Positions 8,676 to 16,672 of a DNA stretch of 32,355 bases are shown here, piece by piece; the first letter of the stretch is position 1, and the number at the start of each line of letters is the position of its first letter. A program made the translations under genes and the position numbers. The notes below the pieces were generated by a model. The model was given only the letters and a program-made list of their open reading frames with translations, had not been told where the DNA came from and did no database searches. This DNA is from Nitrospirota bacterium (GTDB lineage Bacteria > Nitrospirota > Thermodesulfovibrionia > Thermodesulfovibrionales > JdFR-85). The stretch covers positions 4,841 through 37,195 of the forward strand of contig JAADIE010000122.1 in NCBI GenBank assembly GCA_013151495.1, in the 5' to 3' direction.

Positions 8676-10328
8676 TTGAGAAGCGATGAGGTAAAAAAGG
8701 GACTTGAACGGGTACCCCACAGAGCTCTGCTTTATGCAACTGGCATCCCCAGGTCTGAGATGGACAAACCCTTCATTGGAGTAGCCACAAGTTTTACAGA
8801 TATCATTCCCGGTCATATTGGTATGAGGGACCTTGAACGTTTCATTGAAAAGGGGATTCATGCCGGAGGTGGCTATCCATTTTTCTTTGGTATACCTGGT
8901 ATCTGTGATGGAATAGCAATGGGACACAGTGGTATGCACTACTCCCTGCCTTCAAGAGAACTGATCGCCGACATGGTAGAAACCATTGCAGAGGCCCACA
9001 AGTTTGATGGGCTGGTGTTGTTGACAAACTGCGATAAGATTACCCCTGGCATGTTAATGGCTGCAGGCAGGGTAAATATTCCAACAATTATAGTAACGGC
9101 AGGGCCTATGCATTCTGGGCATCTCAAAGGCAAAAGACTGAGCCTCGTTAATGATACCTTCGAGGCTATAGGCAAATACAAAAAAGGCCTGATAGACAAC
9201 AAAGAACTTTCATCTCTTGAGATGTGTGCATGCCCTGGAGCTGGTTCCTGTCAGGGCATGTATACAGCAAACACCATGGCATGTGTTACTGAGGCCCTTG
9301 GTATGAGTATTCCGTTTTGTGCTACGGCCCTTGCAATAGATTCGGAAAAGCGCAGGATTGCCTTTGAAAGTGGTCGTCGAGTAGTGGAGCTGGTCAGAAA
9401 AGGCATAACACCAAGAAAGATTATGACCCGTAAGGCCTTTGAAAATGCCATTATGGTCGACATGGCACTTGGAGGCTCCACCAACACGGTTCTGCACATA
9501 CCTGCAATAGCTAAAGATGCAGGTGTTAAACTTCCCCTCAAGGTATTCGATGAATTGAGTCGGAAAACTCCCCATATCTGTAACATGCTTCCAGGTGGGG
9601 TTCATTATATGGAGGATCTGCATCATGCCGGTGGAATTCCTGCAGTGCTGAAACGTTTAAGGGAGCTTATCCATAACTGCCCAACAGTAAGTGGTATGAG
9701 AACGCACAGGATTGCAGACCAGGCCGAGGTCTTTGACGAGGAGGTTATCAGGTCTATTGACAGGGCCCACCATAAAGAGGGTGGAATAGCCATACTTACA
9801 GGTAACCTGGCACCTGATGGTGCTGTTGTAAAGCAATCGGCAGTTAGCCCGAAAATGATGCGCTTTGAAGGCACTGCAAAGGTTTTCGATTCAGAGGAAG
9901 AGGGTATGAAGGCCATACTTTCGGGTAAGATAAAACCAGGTGATGTGGTGGTTATCAGATACGAGGGGCCAAAGGGAGGCCCTGGTATGAGGGAAATGCT
10001 CTCTCCAACCGCTACAATTGCTGGTATGGGCCTCAGTGAGTCGGTTGCACTAATTACCGATGGCCGATTCTCGGGTGGCACTCGTGGCCCCTGTATCGGG
10101 CATATTTCACCAGAGGCCATGGAAGGTGGCCCAATTGCTATCATAGAGGATGGTGACCGCATAAAGATTGATATACCATCCAGGAGAATAGATCTGCTTT
10201 TACCTGAAGAAGAGATAAAAAGCAGACTGAACAGGTGGAAGCCACCCAAGCCAAAGATAACCAAAGGGTATCTGGCCCGTTATGCACGCATGGTTAGCTC
10301 GGCTGCTTCAGGGGCTGTAATGCTATAA
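8676..10328 (+). CDS. ilvD: Dihydroxy-acid dehydratase
   Basis: IlvD dehydrates 2,3-dihydroxy acids to the 2-keto acids that precede valine, leucine and isoleucine, so it serves the leuA and cimA branches here. The 550-aa protein has the IlvD/Edd Fe-S motifs [10 protein letters not shown] and [18 protein letters not shown], plus [32 protein letters not shown] and [20 protein letters not shown]. The position held by cysteine in plant-type [2Fe-2S] enzymes (PCN) is PGH here ([12 protein letters not shown]), as in E. coli IlvD, so the oxygen-sensitive cluster type is more likely. Translation starts at TTG 8676 with AGGAGG 9 nt upstream. A -10 and a small dyad precede it. A sugar-acid dehydratase of the same superfamily is possible but less likely beside leu and cim genes. 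Confidence 0.93.
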   Translation: MRSDEVKKGLERVPHRALLYATGIPRSEMDKPFIGVATSFTDIIPGHIGMRDLERFIEKGIHAGGGYPFFFGIPGICDGIAMGHSGMHYSLPSRELIADMVETIAEAHKFDGLVLLTNCDKITPGMLMAAGRVNIPTIIVTAGPMHSGHLKGKRLSLVNDTFEAIGKYKKGLIDNKELSSLEMCACPGAGSCQGMYTANTMACVTEALGMSIPFCATALAIDSEKRRIAFESGRRVVELVRKGITPRKIMTRKAFENAIMVDMALGGSTNTVLHIPAIAKDAGVKLPLKVFDELSRKTPHICNMLPGGVHYMEDLHHAGGIPAVLKRLRELIHNCPTVSGMRTHRIADQAEVFDEEVIRSIDRAHHKEGGIAILTGNLAPDGAVVKQSAVSPKMMRFEGTAKVFDSEEEGMKAILSGKIKPGDVVVIRYEGPKGGPGMREMLSPTATIAGMGLSESVALITDGRFSGGTRGPCIGHISPEAMEGGPIAIIEDGDRIKIDIPSRRIDLLLPEEEIKSRLNRWKPPKPKITKGYLARYARMVSSAASGAVML

Positions 10329-10357
10329 ATTAAAGATATAATTGCTGGATTAGAGGT

Positions 10358-10828
10358 ATGGAAAAAACCGTTAAGGTTGTACTTGGAGCAGACCACGGAG
10401 GATATCATCTCAAGAATGCCCTGCTTGATTACTTGTTAAGGCTTGGCTACGATGTAATGGATGTGGGGGCTTATAATGATGAATCTTCCGATTATCCTGA
10501 CTATGCCAGGCTGGTAGCAGAAAAGATAATTTCAGGTGAGGCAAAAAGAGGGATATTGATCTGTGGTAGCGGGGTTGGTAGCTCAATTGCAGCTAACAAA
10601 TTCAAAGGCATCAGAGCTGCTGTATGCCACGATACATATTCTGCCCGTCAGGGTGTTGAGGATGATGACATGAATGTACTATGTCTGGGGGCAAGGGTTA
10701 TTGGGGAGGCCCTTGCCAGGGATATAGTAAAGGCCTTTTTATGTGCTTCCTTTAAAGACAAGGATCGTTATAAAAGACGACTAAAAAAGATACTGGAGTT
10801 TGAGGAACAATGGATGAAGAGAAGCTGA
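10358..10828 (+). CDS. rpiB: Ribose-5-phosphate isomerase B
   Basis: RpiB interconverts ribose 5-phosphate and ribulose 5-phosphate in the pentose phosphate pathway. The 156-aa protein is a typical RpiB/LacAB member: LGADHGGYHLKNALLDYL at the N-terminus, the catalytic GILICGSGVGSSIAANKF with C69, and HDTYSARQGVEDDDMNVLCL. The N-terminal Asp-His pair (D12-H13) is present. It begins 29 nt after ilvD, with only a weak ribosome site. Its last 19 nt overlap the next gene. Confidence 0.93.
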   Translation: MEKTVKVVLGADHGGYHLKNALLDYLLRLGYDVMDVGAYNDESSDYPDYARLVAEKIISGEAKRGILICGSGVGSSIAANKFKGIRAAVCHDTYSARQGVEDDDMNVLCLGARVIGEALARDIVKAFLCASFKDKDRYKRRLKKILEFEEQWMKRS

Positions 10829-11169
10829 TACATGACTGGCTGGTGCGAACCCTGAAGAAACGGCTATCAAGGGATTATAAAGATATCAAGGACAACATTG
10901 AGGGTCAGAAGGAGTCGTTCCGCGGACAGTATCCTGACCTGATACTTGGTAGCCACGGTATGGTACTTTCGGTTGTAGAGGTGGAAACAGAAAGTACTAT
11001 CACCGAGGAGGCTGCCAAAAGATGGAAGGCCCTTGTGGAGGGGCCTGTTAAGCTTGTGTTGATGGTGCCCAAGAACTCAGTTAAAGAAGTTACCACGCTA
11101 TTGTGGAACGAGGGCATTGCTGAGAAGGTCTCCATAGGCACCTATGATATGGTGATCAAAATGCCCTGA
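10810..11169 (+). CDS. Unrecognised 119-aa protein with PD-(D/E)XK-like motif pattern
   Basis: I do not recognise a named family. Residues 42-59 read P-D-L-I-L followed by SVVEVETE, that is P42-D43 and then E57-V-E59 on a predicted beta strand. This spacing resembles the PD-(D/E)XK nuclease core, but the usual lysine is replaced by glutamate, so catalysis is uncertain. The helix after it (EEAAKRWKALV) and strand KLVLMVPKN also fit that fold. The N-terminus is a basic helix. It starts inside rpiB (19-nt overlap) with GAGG just before the ATG, so it is translationally coupled. Its 3' end overlaps the convergent metallo-beta-lactamase gene by 28 bp. Function unknown. Confidence 0.6.
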   Translation: MDEEKLIHDWLVRTLKKRLSRDYKDIKDNIEGQKESFRGQYPDLILGSHGMVLSVVEVETESTITEEAAKRWKALVEGPVKLVLMVPKNSVKEVTTLLWNEGIAEKVSIGTYDMVIKMP

Positions 11170-11912
11170 ATTTTAAGCACCATCAAATCCTCTGCGACAA
11201 TTACCTTGCCACTGAAGTGCTGTTTACATTGCCTTATAAATTCTGATGAAGGCACATCTGTTGGATACAAATGACTCAAAAGAAGGGTAGACACATTTGC
11301 CTTATTTGCCAGTTTACCACATTCAGAAGGTGTCATATGTCCCTGTTTCTTTAATCCATCTGGAAAGGAACAGTCTGCCACAAGCAGGTCTGCACCTGAG
11401 GCAAGTTCGATGAGTTCCTCTGAGAGGTCTGCATCGCCTGTAAAAACAACCACCTTATCTTTACTTTCAAACCTGTAGGCAACACTATCTGGTGAATGAA
11501 GGGTTTTTGCTGAAACAATATCGAGGTCAAAGAGGTGTACCTTTTTTGGGCATGTTTTAAGCACTATTTTAAACTCATCTGGCTCTCGAAGAAGATTCAG
11601 AATAACATCTTCGTAAAACCATCTCAGTTTTTCAGGACCAAAAAGATAAAGGGGCTTTTTTCTTTTAAACCCTGGTGTTGCTGAGAGGGCATGAACAAGC
11701 CCTGGCAGGTCTGAAACATGATCTGGATGCAGGTGTGTGATAAACACAGCATCTATTTTTCTGTAATCTACTCCTGAAAGGGCTATCTGTCTTAAGGTTC
11801 CCGGGCCACAGTCTATGAGTAACCTATTGTTGGTAAAGGAAAGCAGATAGGATGATGCTGATCTTTTGGCTGAGGGCACACATGTTCCACTTCCAAGTAC
11901 TGTAAGTTTCAT
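11142..11912 (-). CDS. Metallo-beta-lactamase-fold hydrolase, RNase Z-like
   Basis: This 256-aa protein has the MBL fold in RNase Z-like order: TVLGSGTCVPS at the N-terminus, the metal motif THLHPDHVSDLPGL (H60, H62, D64, H65), then VVFTGDADLSEEL and a late histidine in LLLSHLYPTD. It is shorter than true RNase Z and lacks an obvious exosite arm, so a tRNA 3'-processing role is not established. Other members of this group act on cyclic phosphodiesters or small molecules. It starts 10 nt after the Uma2-family gene with no ribosome site, which suggests coupling. Its 3' end overlaps the plus-strand 119-aa gene by 28 bp, with no terminator between. Confidence 0.8.
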   Translation of the reverse strand: MKLTVLGSGTCVPSAKRSASSYLLSFTNNRLLIDCGPGTLRQIALSGVDYRKIDAVFITHLHPDHVSDLPGLVHALSATPGFKRKKPLYLFGPEKLRWFYEDVILNLLREPDEFKIVLKTCPKKVHLFDLDIVSAKTLHSPDSVAYRFESKDKVVVFTGDADLSEELIELASGADLLVADCSFPDGLKKQGHMTPSECGKLANKANVSTLLLSHLYPTDVPSSEFIRQCKQHFSGKVIVAEDLMVLKIQGILITIS

Positions 11913-11922
11913 GGGAGTTTTA

Positions 11923-12462
11923 TCAGGAGAAGATTTCTTTTATGTTCAGCTCAAGTGTACAGTCCTTACAAATAGTAAACGAAAAGATCCCATCATCGCT
12001 GTCGAAGACCTTATCATATCTGCCTGATTTAAGCTCAAAGACCCGGACTTTTTTAATATCAGGGTAGGCAAGTATATAAAACCTGACCTTTTCTCTTTCG
12101 TAAAGCTGAAATTTTAGTTCTTCATCTTTTTGAGCAGTATTTTTAGAAACCACTTCAATGGCAACCTCTGGTGGCTCTTTCAGGTGTTCCTCAACCTCTT
12201 TGCATACCACCATCAGGTCGGGTCTGACCACGGTGTTTTCGTCAATAATCCAGTCGAGTTCAGGATAAAGTGATATTGATTTAGAGCATTTTTGTAATTG
12301 AGCGCCAAACTGAGTATTAAGCTTACCTAAAGCTTTCTGATGCACTCCATATGGAGAAGGAGCCATGGCATATGGAATACCCTCGATAAGCTCCCAGTCA
12401 CCCTCCCAGCGTTTATAATCCTCTACCGTGTATCTTGGCAGATATTTTTCAGCCAAAGCCAT
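11923..12462 (-). CDS. Uma2-family (DUF820) PD-(D/E)XK nuclease-fold protein
   Basis: This 179-aa protein matches the Uma2/DUF820 pattern: YTVEDYKRWEGDWELIEGIP near the start, then VVRPDLMVV (D82), PEVAIEVVSKNT (E103 to S106) and DEELKFQLYEREKVRFYIL (K117). These residues form the nuclease-like core in the family. The biological role of Uma2 proteins is not known; they are common in cyanobacteria and some thermophiles and often occur in many copies. GGGAGG (12469-12474) lies 6 nt before the ATG and a strong extended -10 lies upstream, so it has its own promoter. It follows an M50 protease gene and precedes an MBL gene. Confidence 0.85.
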   Translation of the reverse strand: MALAEKYLPRYTVEDYKRWEGDWELIEGIPYAMAPSPYGVHQKALGKLNTQFGAQLQKCSKSISLYPELDWIIDENTVVRPDLMVVCKEVEEHLKEPPEVAIEVVSKNTAQKDEELKFQLYEREKVRFYILAYPDIKKVRVFELKSGRYDKVFDSDDGIFSFTICKDCTLELNIKEIFS

Positions 12463-12487
12463 TATTTGCCTCCCTGCCGGTTTTTTA

Positions 12488-12496
12488 ATTATAGCA
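12488..12496 (-). promoter_or_regulatory. Extended -10 promoter for the Uma2-family gene
   Basis: TGCTATAAT on the minus strand is a perfect extended -10. A weak -35 (TTTACT, 16-nt spacer) overlaps the stop codon of the M50 gene. It would drive the Uma2-MBL pair separately from rimO-M50. Confidence 0.6.
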
Positions 12497-12507
12497 CAAT
12501 AATTATA

Positions 12508-13407
12508 TCAGTAAACTCTGAAAGGCGCAGGTGTAAAGGTGAGTATAAATATAATAATGGAAAGCCAGCCCATGATCAGGCGGCCTCTGCTTAGTGGTAC
12601 CTCCCAGTAGATAACCGGAGGATGGCTAAGGCCCAGCATGTAAAGAAGAAAGGCCCACACAAGCCATCCTTCCCAGAGGTAGTCTTTTAAAACCGAAAGG
12701 GATGTATGGTCGATACTGCTATTGTAAAGCAGTATTCTAAGTATCCCGGCTGATGCCAGTACCACGGTCAAAACCACTGAAAGCCTTTTGTGTCTTTTGG
12801 GACCGAACAGGGCATAGGCCACATGGCCACCATCAAGCTGACCAATTGGAAGGAGGTTCATGGAAGTAACAAAGAAACCGATCCAGCCAGCAAAAGCCAC
12901 CTGGTTTAGCATGATATCCTTGCCCTCCGGAGGGGTTCCTACAATTGCCTTTGAAAGCAGTGAAAATAGAATCGAGTCTCCAAGTATTAATCCACCACCA
13001 GTGTCTTTCAGTGAGACAATCTGTGAGTTGCTCAGACCATAGATGGTAACAACAAGGGCTACCAGGAAACCAGCAATAGGACCAGACGAGCCTATATCAA
13101 CCAGAGCTCGACGATTAATTATAGGTGATTTCATCTTGATAAAGGCCCCGAAGGTGCCAATAATCGAAGGTGCTGGAATAAAATAGGGCAGGGTGGCCTT
13201 TGTATGATTAAGCCTTGATGCAAAATAATGAGAAAGTTCGTGAGTAAGAAGGATTGCAAGCAGTGAGATACAAAAGGGATAGCCTTCAATGATGCGGTCT
13301 GGCCTTGCGATTATATCTATCCCCTTCTGTAAGGCACCAGCCACAAGTGTTGAAAAAACCGTTAATACAAACAACCCAATATGTATCAGATACTGTCTTG
13401 GTTTCAT
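12508..13407 (-). CDS. Site-2 protease family (M50) membrane metalloprotease
   Basis: This 299-aa polytopic protein has the intramembrane zinc-protease signatures LLTHELSHYFASRLNH (HExxH at H56-H60) and NLLPIGQLDGGHVAY (D192). It also has the family stretch TLPYFIPAPSIIGTFGAF. About six hydrophobic segments are visible. It resembles the compact bacterial/plant EGY-like M50 group rather than RseP, since no PDZ domain is present. The substrate is unknown; the family cleaves membrane-anchored regulators. The ATG follows the rimO stop directly (TAA-ATG, no gap), so it is coupled to rimO. Confidence 0.87.
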   Translation of the reverse strand: MKPRQYLIHIGLFVLTVFSTLVAGALQKGIDIIARPDRIIEGYPFCISLLAILLTHELSHYFASRLNHTKATLPYFIPAPSIIGTFGAFIKMKSPIINRRALVDIGSSGPIAGFLVALVVTIYGLSNSQIVSLKDTGGGLILGDSILFSLLSKAIVGTPPEGKDIMLNQVAFAGWIGFFVTSMNLLPIGQLDGGHVAYALFGPKRHKRLSVVLTVVLASAGILRILLYNSSIDHTSLSVLKDYLWEGWLVWAFLLYMLGLSHPPVIYWEVPLSRGRLIMGWLSIIIFILTFTPAPFRVY

Positions 13408-14691
13408 TTAGTTAAGTTCTGCCTCCAGATCATAATCGTAGGCCCTGGTTATTGTGACATCAACAAAGTCGCCTTTCATAAGTGGCCTTCTTAAGCCTTT
13501 AATAAATACCAACCCGTCAATCTCCGGGGCCTGCCCATAATAACGACAAAGGGCAACATCCTGGTCTATTTCATCCACCAGGACCCTCAGTCTTTTTCCA
13601 ACAAGCCTTAGATTTTTTTCTAACGATATACCTGCCTGAATGCTCATCAACCTGTGATAGCGATCCTTTTTTAACTCATCAGGGATCTGGTCCTTGAGGT
13701 CAAAGGCAGGGGTGCCCTCTTCCTGTGAGTATAAGAAGGCTCCAACCCGGTCAAATTGAACCTCTTTAATAAAGTTAAGAAGTGCCTCAAACTCCTGCTC
13801 TGTCTCTGATGGAAACCCCACTATAAAAGCGGTTCTTAATACAATATCGGGTATTTCCTGACGAATGGTTTTTATGGTTTCCTGAATCTGCCTTTTAGAA
13901 CATGGCCGGTTCATGAGTTTCAGGATTCTGTCTTCTGAATGCTGTAGTGGCATGTCTATATAATGGCAAACCCTGGGGTTGTTTTTTATGGCATCGATCA
14001 GGCCTTCATTTATTGAATCAGGGAATAGATAAAGTAACCTTATCCAGAAATCGCCATCAAGACTGTTAAGTTCATACAGTAGATTACTAAGGCTGTACCC
14101 TCCAAGGTCTTTACCATAAGAGGTTATATCCTGAGCAACAAGTATTATCTCCTTTACACCTTTAATGATTAGCTCTTTAGCCCTCTTTATGATCTCTTTC
14201 TGGCTCAGGCTCCTTAATCTTCCCCTGATTGAGGGAATAACACAGAAACTACAGCGACGATTACATCCCTCTGCTATCTTTATATATGCATAGCTTGACA
14301 GATCATTGGCACCAACGAAATCAACCCTCTCAGGCTTTCTACCATTGAGGAATCTTTTACAGTACTGGAGTATATTTTTAAAATCCTCTACACCAAAAAA
14401 GGCATCAACCTCAGGCAGCTCTTTTTTTAGCTCTTTTAGATACCGCTTGGCAAGACAACCAAAGACAATTAGTTTTTGTTCAGGAGACTTTTTTTCAACA
14501 TAACTCAATATCTCTTCGACAGATTCCTCTTTTGCTGCATCAATAAAGCCGCAGGTATTAATCAGAACTAAAGAGGCCTCCTCCGGGGTGCTGGCAGGAT
14601 AGAAGCCTGCCTCGGTCAGTTTCTTCTTGAGCACATCGGAGTCGACAGTATTCTTTGGACAACCAAGGGTGTGAATATAAAATGTGGACAT
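13408..14691 (-). CDS. rimO: Ribosomal protein S12 methylthiotransferase
   Basis: RimO adds a methylthio group to an aspartate of ribosomal protein S12. The 427-aa length is standard. The N-terminal MTTase domain has C11, C47 and C79 (HTLGCPKNTVDSD, INTCGFIDAAKEES, VFGCLAKRY). The radical-SAM motif is EGCNRRCSFCVIPSIRG (C143, C147, C150). The C-terminus holds the TRAM domain. CGFIDAAKEESVE and CVIPSIRG point to RimO rather than the tRNA enzyme MiaB. There is no ribosome site: the 48 nt before the ATG are a degenerate heptamer repeat separating it from nadA. Confidence 0.94.
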   Translation of the reverse strand: MSTFYIHTLGCPKNTVDSDVLKKKLTEAGFYPASTPEEASLVLINTCGFIDAAKEESVEEILSYVEKKSPEQKLIVFGCLAKRYLKELKKELPEVDAFFGVEDFKNILQYCKRFLNGRKPERVDFVGANDLSSYAYIKIAEGCNRRCSFCVIPSIRGRLRSLSQKEIIKRAKELIIKGVKEIILVAQDITSYGKDLGGYSLSNLLYELNSLDGDFWIRLLYLFPDSINEGLIDAIKNNPRVCHYIDMPLQHSEDRILKLMNRPCSKRQIQETIKTIRQEIPDIVLRTAFIVGFPSETEQEFEALLNFIKEVQFDRVGAFLYSQEEGTPAFDLKDQIPDELKKDRYHRLMSIQAGISLEKNLRLVGKRLRVLVDEIDQDVALCRYYGQAPEIDGLVFIKGLRRPLMKGDFVDVTITRAYDYDLEAELN

Positions 14692-14695
14692 TTTA

Positions 14696-14737
14696 ATTTC
14701 AGATTTTAGATTTCAGATTTCAGATTTAAGATTTTAA
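14696..14737. repeat. Degenerate heptamer repeat, six units (nadA-rimO gap)
   Basis: Six back-to-back heptamers on the plus strand: ATTTCAG, ATTTTAG, ATTTCAG, ATTTCAG, ATTTAAG, ATTTTAA. They fill the gap between nadA and rimO, where rimO should have a ribosome site. The same unit, in the opposite orientation, recurs at 26267-26301 and 26564-26598. Confidence 0.85.
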
Positions 14738-14739
14738 TC

Positions 14740-15723
14740 TCATTTGATTTCAAGCATTTTATCAAGGGCTTTCACCGCCTTTATGCGTATATCTTCTGGT
14801 ACCTTTACTTCGTGTTTCATTTCTTTTAGAGCAAATAGCACACTTTCGAGCCGGGTTTTCTTCATGTTTGGACAGATCATATCTTTTCTTAATGGGTGAA
14901 AAATCTTGTCAGGATTTTCCTTCCTCAACCTGTACAGGAGGCCAACCTCTGTGCCTACTATAAACTCCTTTGCATCCGATGCCTTTGCATATCTGAGCAT
15001 TCCTGATGTGCTGGTAACATGGTCAGCCAGTTCTAAAACCTCGAGTCTGCACTCGGGATGGGCCATTAATACGGCATCAGGATGCTCCTTCCTGGCACGC
15101 TCTACATCATCGGCGGTTACTCTATCGTGTACATGACAGAAGCCATCCCAGGTAATTATCTTTTTGCCTGTGTTTTTCTGGGCCCAGGCAGAGAGATTAC
15201 GATCGGGCACACAGATAACCGTGTCTGAATCTACCGATTCAACAACCTTGACAACATTTGCTGAGGTACAGCATATATCACTTTCTGCCTTTACATCAGC
15301 GGTTGTGTTTACATAGGTGACTACTGGTACACCAGGGTATTTTTCCTTCATATCAAGTAAGGTGAAGTCATGAGGAAATACAAAAGCTGGTTGTTCTTCA
15401 TATCCAGGAAATGTTTTCCAGACCTTACGTTCACCAGAGACCCTTATCATATCTGCCATTGGACAGTTTGCCTCAAGCTCGGGCAAAAGTACTGTCTTTT
15501 CAGGAGACAGTATAGATGCACTTTCAGCCATAAAATTTACACCACAGAAGACAATTACATCGCAATCAACCTCTGCAGCCTGTCTTGAAAGCTCCAGAGA
15601 GTCGCCTGTGAAATCGGCAATTTCCTGTACCTCTTCCCGTTGATAGTTGTGTGCAATGATAATTGCCCTTCTCTGCTCTTTGAGCTTCAAAATCTCCTCT
15701 ACGATCTTCTGCTTATCTGACAC
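14740..15723 (-). CDS. nadA: Quinolinate synthase
   Basis: NadA makes quinolinate from iminoaspartate and dihydroxyacetone phosphate in NAD synthesis, using a [4Fe-4S] cluster. The 327-aa protein shows IIAHNYQREEVQEIADFTGD, FCGVNFMAESA, HPECRLEV, STSGMLRYA and CPNMKKTRLE. By family comparison C87, C196 and C284 are the probable cluster ligands. It starts at GTG 15723; an ATG 7 nt upstream is out of frame. A purine-rich AAGGGGG lies 10 nt before the GTG. It follows the lytic transglycosylase gene by 26 nt and precedes rimO after the heptamer repeat. Neither nadB nor nadC is in the window. Confidence 0.94.
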   Translation of the reverse strand: MSDKQKIVEEILKLKEQRRAIIIAHNYQREEVQEIADFTGDSLELSRQAAEVDCDVIVFCGVNFMAESASILSPEKTVLLPELEANCPMADMIRVSGERKVWKTFPGYEEQPAFVFPHDFTLLDMKEKYPGVPVVTYVNTTADVKAESDICCTSANVVKVVESVDSDTVICVPDRNLSAWAQKNTGKKIITWDGFCHVHDRVTADDVERARKEHPDAVLMAHPECRLEVLELADHVTSTSGMLRYAKASDAKEFIVGTEVGLLYRLRKENPDKIFHPLRKDMICPNMKKTRLESVLFALKEMKHEVKVPEDIRIKAVKALDKMLEIK

Positions 15724-15749
15724 CTTGCATTAACCCCCTTTAAATTGAT

Positions 15750-16430
15750 TTAAAAGGATGAAAGGTCCCTGAGGTAAACGGATGTGTTGGTAAACATCAC
15801 GGTACCATCATCAAGATAGATTCGATAGATTTTCTGTGTCCTTTTTTTACTGTTAGAAATGGTTTTTTTGTTGTATCTGTAAAGAATGGTTTTAATATAT
15901 TGTCTGGTCTCATTATAAGGTGGAACACCGCTATAGCGATCTACAGTTGTTGGTCCAGCATTATAAGCTGCCAGGGCCAGCCTGAGGTCTCCTTCGAACC
16001 TGTCTATCAGGTACCTCAGGTATCTAACACCTGCCTTAATATTTTCGTAAGGATCGAATGGATTAATAACACCAAACTGTTTTAAGGTCTCAGGCATTAA
16101 TTGCATCAGGCCAAGGGCGCCCTTTTTTGAGACTGCATAGGGATTCCATCCAGACTCAACTTTAATTATCTTTTTAACCAGCTCTGGATCAACTGAGTAT
16201 TTTCTACAAATCCTGTCTATATATGATGAAAGACTCTCTGCAAGAGAACTGTCTTTATTAAAAGAAGACCTGTCCGGACGAACAACTTCATAATCTACTC
16301 CACTGGGAACAACATCAGTAAAATGTATAACTCCTTGTTCATCAACAAATTTATAGATTGCCGACTGAACAGTCGATACTAAAGCCAGCGAATATAAAAA
16401 AAACAGGATTAAAATAAAGACCCTTTTCAT
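15750..16430 (-). CDS. Secreted lytic transglycosylase with split DUF4124-like ends
   Basis: This 226-aa protein begins with a signal peptide (hydrophobic run RVFILILFFLYSLALV, likely cut near residue 23). A DUF4124-like strand follows (IYKFVDEQGVIHFTDVVPSG). The SLT domain is residues about 70-190, with catalytic E92 in IIKVESGWNP, then KKGALGLMQLMPET and LALAAYNAGPTTVDRY. The tail IYRIYLDDGTVMFTNTSVYL resembles the first DUF4124 strand. It should cleave peptidoglycan glycan strands in the periplasm; there is no lipobox. No ribosome site precedes the ATG. It lies upstream of nadA on the same strand. Confidence 0.87.
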   Translation of the reverse strand: MKRVFILILFFLYSLALVSTVQSAIYKFVDEQGVIHFTDVVPSGVDYEVVRPDRSSFNKDSSLAESLSSYIDRICRKYSVDPELVKKIIKVESGWNPYAVSKKGALGLMQLMPETLKQFGVINPFDPYENIKAGVRYLRYLIDRFEGDLRLALAAYNAGPTTVDRYSGVPPYNETRQYIKTILYRYNKKTISNSKKRTQKIYRIYLDDGTVMFTNTSVYLRDLSSF

Positions 16431-16637
16431 TATGAAAATATAACATTATTCAAATTAAATCTTCAAATTCAGGGAACAACAGACTCTGCAGAAGATAGTG
16501 ATAAAGGCCCGATTTTAAGCTTAATTGTCATCACTTTCCTTGAATCTTTTTAAATCCATCTAATAATATTTTTGCAGATTTTTTTATTTAACATCTAATA
16601 TCTTCAATCATGGTAAACTTTATTTCAGCAAGTTCTC

Positions 16638-16643
16638 TATAAT
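16638..16643 (+). promoter_or_regulatory. Candidate -10 element for argG (distal)
   Basis: A perfect TATAAT 57 nt before the argG ATG, without a recognisable -35. Confidence 0.4.
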
Positions 16644-16666
16644 AGTAAGAACGGTTAAAAAACATC

Positions 16667-16672
16667 TATAAT
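16667..16672 (+). promoter_or_regulatory. Candidate -10 element for argG (proximal)
   Basis: A second TATAAT, 28 nt before the argG ATG. Which of the two is used cannot be told. Confidence 0.4.

Noticed and set aside
16515-16524. TTAAGCTTAA palindrome as an argG operator
   Set aside because: A 10-bp AT-rich palindrome is weak evidence and it is far from both argG -10 boxes; it is noted only within the intergenic entry.
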